Source: JBCCRV01 sp047619315 (GTDB taxonomy: Bacteria; Myxococcota_A; Polyangia; Polyangiales; Houyiibacteriaceae). Taken from it: 6,550 nucleotides of DNA. The stretch lies in the NCBI GenBank assembly GCA_047619315.1, contig JBLHKB010000409.1, forward strand, positions 1 to 6,550, read 5' to 3'. Below, piece after piece: positions 5,149 to 6,550 of the stretch. The notes beneath the pieces are model-generated. The model had not been told where the DNA came from and searched no databases. It saw nothing but the letters and a program-made list of their open reading frames with translations. Every line of letters begins with the position of its first letter. Positions within the stretch are counted from its first letter, which is position 1. A program made the position numbers and the translations under genes.

Positions 5149-6550
5149 TCAGGGAACGCGGATCGAGTCGAGGATGATGCGCCCGTCGTCATCGATGGAT
5201 CCGATGTTGTCCCCCGCGACGACGACGGCGCGCGCTCTGCGGCTGCCTGCGTAGAGTCCAATGCGGGGTGAGAGTTCGCCGTGGTAGTCGTCTGGAACAT
5301 GAACGCGGAAGCGGTCGCGGACGATGCGGCCGACGGGCCATTCGCTCGTGGGCAAGAACCCGCCCACGGGTGTGTGGTCTCCATGGATGAACGTGCCGCC
5401 GATGACGTGAACGAAGACGTCGAAGTTACGCGGGAGCGCCCGGATGACTTTGAAGTAACACGAGATGCTGAGGTCCTCGCCTGCGGCGGCCTCGCTCGGG
5501 ACCTCACAGCCAAGGAGGTCGACGGAGTCGTCGAGGCGCACAGCAGGGCGTGCGAAGGATGGGGCCTCGTCCAAGACCGCGCCGGCAGCGTCGCTTGCGA
5601 GCCCGCGCACGAGCTCCACGCGTCGCTCCACCGCCGCGCCGACGCCTTCGCCATAGAGCGTCATCAACGAGTAAGCGCTTGGCAGGCGGCTCAGCGCATA
5701 TTCGTAGCGCTCGAGGATGAGTTCGGGAGAGGGCCGAGGAACATCGCGTGCGCCCAAGTGCCCAAAGTCCGGGTGGGGTCGGTAGGCGGCGCGTACTTCC
5801 GGCAGCTGGGCGCCGACGGCCCACGGCCCGTAGAGTTCGCTCATCGCGATCGGTCGTTCGAAAGCGCGAAGGATGATGTCGTGGTCGACGGTCTCCGCAC
5901 CAAGCTCCACGACGTCGGGGGTAAAGAGTCCGTCGGTGTCGAAGACGCGAACGGGCGTGAGCCAACCGACGCGACCGATGTCCCGCGCGATAAACCAAAC
6001 GTCTTCGAGGGGGCGCTCGTCGGCTTCGATGAGCGCATAGACCTGAGTGATCATGCCGTTCTGGTAAGCGGGCATGGCTCGAACATGGTCCGGCCACTCT
6101 CCGCGGAGCGCGGCCCATGTGTCGGCCCATGCTTCGGCGGTTTTAGGGCGGCGCCAGTCTTCACCACGTCCGTGGGTGTGAAAGTCGCTGACGCTGTAGC
6201 GTGAGTCGATCTTCGCGATGTCGAAGGACGCGAGCACCAAGAGCGCGATGGCGGCACTCAGCAGCGGCTTCTTGTGTCGTGCCGCTCCGAGGAGCACCAA
6301 GGGCAAGAGCATCTGCACGGGCAAGAAGTGGCGCACATTGGGCATCCAGTCGCGCTCGACGAGTCCGACGAAGAACGCCGTTCCCAGCACGACCAGAAGA
6401 AAGAGCCCATCGCGCTTTTCGCGGACTAGGTAGATCCCAGCGAGAACGCACAAAGCGAAGAGGGTGACCTCGACGATGCTTGCGCCCTGGGCCACGAAGG
6501 GCGCGAGGTTCTCAATGTCGAAACCGCCGCCTTCTTTGGCGTAGTGCGTG
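5149..6550 (-). CDS. Membrane glycosyltransferase-like protein (GT-C/PMT type), C-terminal part
   Basis: The minus-strand frame is open from the right edge to TGA at 5149, giving 466 visible residues. The GTG at 6495 is internal: translation before it (HYAKEGGGFDIENLAPF) continues sensibly, so the start is beyond the window. Counting from the first whole codon at the edge, hydrophobic helices lie at ~26-42, ~48-64, ~75-90 and ~96-112. The third follows NVRHFLPVQMLLPLVLLG, which resembles the Arg-Tyr/His-x-Leu-Pro segment of late helices in PMT/GT39-like GT-C enzymes. A long soluble part follows. Its last ~130 residues (LLGCEVPSEAAAGEDLSISCYFK ... FDVFVHVIGG ... PVGGFLPTSEWPVG, quoted in part) look like the beta-sandwich domain often fused behind such transferases. 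Known members move sugars from polyprenyl-phosphate carriers at the outer face of the inner membrane. The catalytic loop is in the unseen N-terminal half, so activity cannot be judged. The gene is followed by ~316 bp of spacer. Confidence 0.72.
   Translation of the reverse strand, partial: THYAKEGGGFDIENLAPFVAQGASIVEVTLFALCVLAGIYLVREKRDGLFLLVVLGTAFFVGLVERDWMPNVRHFLPVQMLLPLVLLGAARHKKPLLSAAIALLVLASFDIAKIDSRYSVSDFHTHGRGEDWRRPKTAEAWADTWAALRGEWPDHVRAMPAYQNGMITQVYALIEADERPLEDVWFIARDIGRVGWLTPVRVFDTDGLFTPDVVELGAETVDHDIILRAFERPIAMSELYGPWAVGAQLPEVRAAYRPHPDFGHLGARDVPRPSPELILERYEYALSRLPSAYSLMTLYGEGVGAAVERRVELVRGLASDAAGAVLDEAPSFARPAVRLDDSVDLLGCEVPSEAAAGEDLSISCYFKVIRALPRNFDVFVHVIGGTFIHGDHTPVGGFLPTSEWPVGRIVRDRFRVHVPDDYHGELSPRIGLYAGSRRARAVVVAGDNIGSIDDDGRIILDSIRVP

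Noticed and set aside
5281..6204. A 307-codon plus-strand frame opposite the glycosyltransferase-like gene
   Set aside because: Acidic/Val-rich antisense shadow without motifs. The minus strand has clear membrane helices and a recognisable C-terminal domain.

Overview
This GC-rich window reads as a chromosomal segment of a deltaproteobacterium-like organism, most likely Myxococcota (Sandaracinaceae/Polyangiales-like). That is an inference from three things: the base composition, lipoproteins with Asp-Ala-Gly/Asp-Gly-Gly-rich linkers behind the lipobox, and a soluble GAF-histidine kinase of a type common in that group. All credible genes lie on the minus strand, so the window is read from right to left. 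No RNA genes, insertion sequences, CRISPR arrays or phage genes were seen.

Layout from upstream (right) to downstream (left): (i) 6550-5149, the C-terminal part of a multi-pass membrane protein resembling GT-C (PMT/GT39-like) glycosyltransferases, with a C-terminal beta-rich domain; its start is outside the window. (ii) About 5148-4833, a non-coding spacer with a short perfect inverted repeat. (iii) 4832-3569, a GAF-HisKA-HATPase sensor kinase whose first ~26 codons are separated from the rest by an apparent single-base frameshift. (iv) 3568-3245, a spacer with no supported gene. (v) 3244-1868, a membrane-anchored alpha-helical protein that looks like the linalool dehydratase/isomerase (alpha/alpha)6-barrel fold. 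It overlaps by ATGA with (vi) 1871-1563, a small two-helix membrane protein with CxC and CxxC motifs. (vii) 1479-634, a six-cysteine lipoprotein. (viii) 553-1, the N-terminal part of a lipoprotein entering a beta-propeller-like domain, cut by the window edge.

The most unusual structure is the junction of (v) and (vi). The 3' end of the barrel gene carries two adjacent tandem repeats, a 15-bp unit (about 2.5 copies) and an 11-bp unit (3 copies). The 11-bp unit is not a multiple of three, and all three reading frames stay open through the tract. By hand translation, loss of one 11-bp copy would fuse the barrel protein in frame to the small Cys-motif membrane protein (556 aa) through a CPCQRCPCQRCPC linker. 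Gain of one copy would send it into the third frame, to a stop at 1591. The junction therefore has the architecture of a possible fusion/fission switch, or the scar of one.

Proteins (v) to (viii) all look like envelope proteins and could form one co-directional unit (v-vi coupled, then gaps of 83 and 80 bp). No shared pathway can be read from the sequence.
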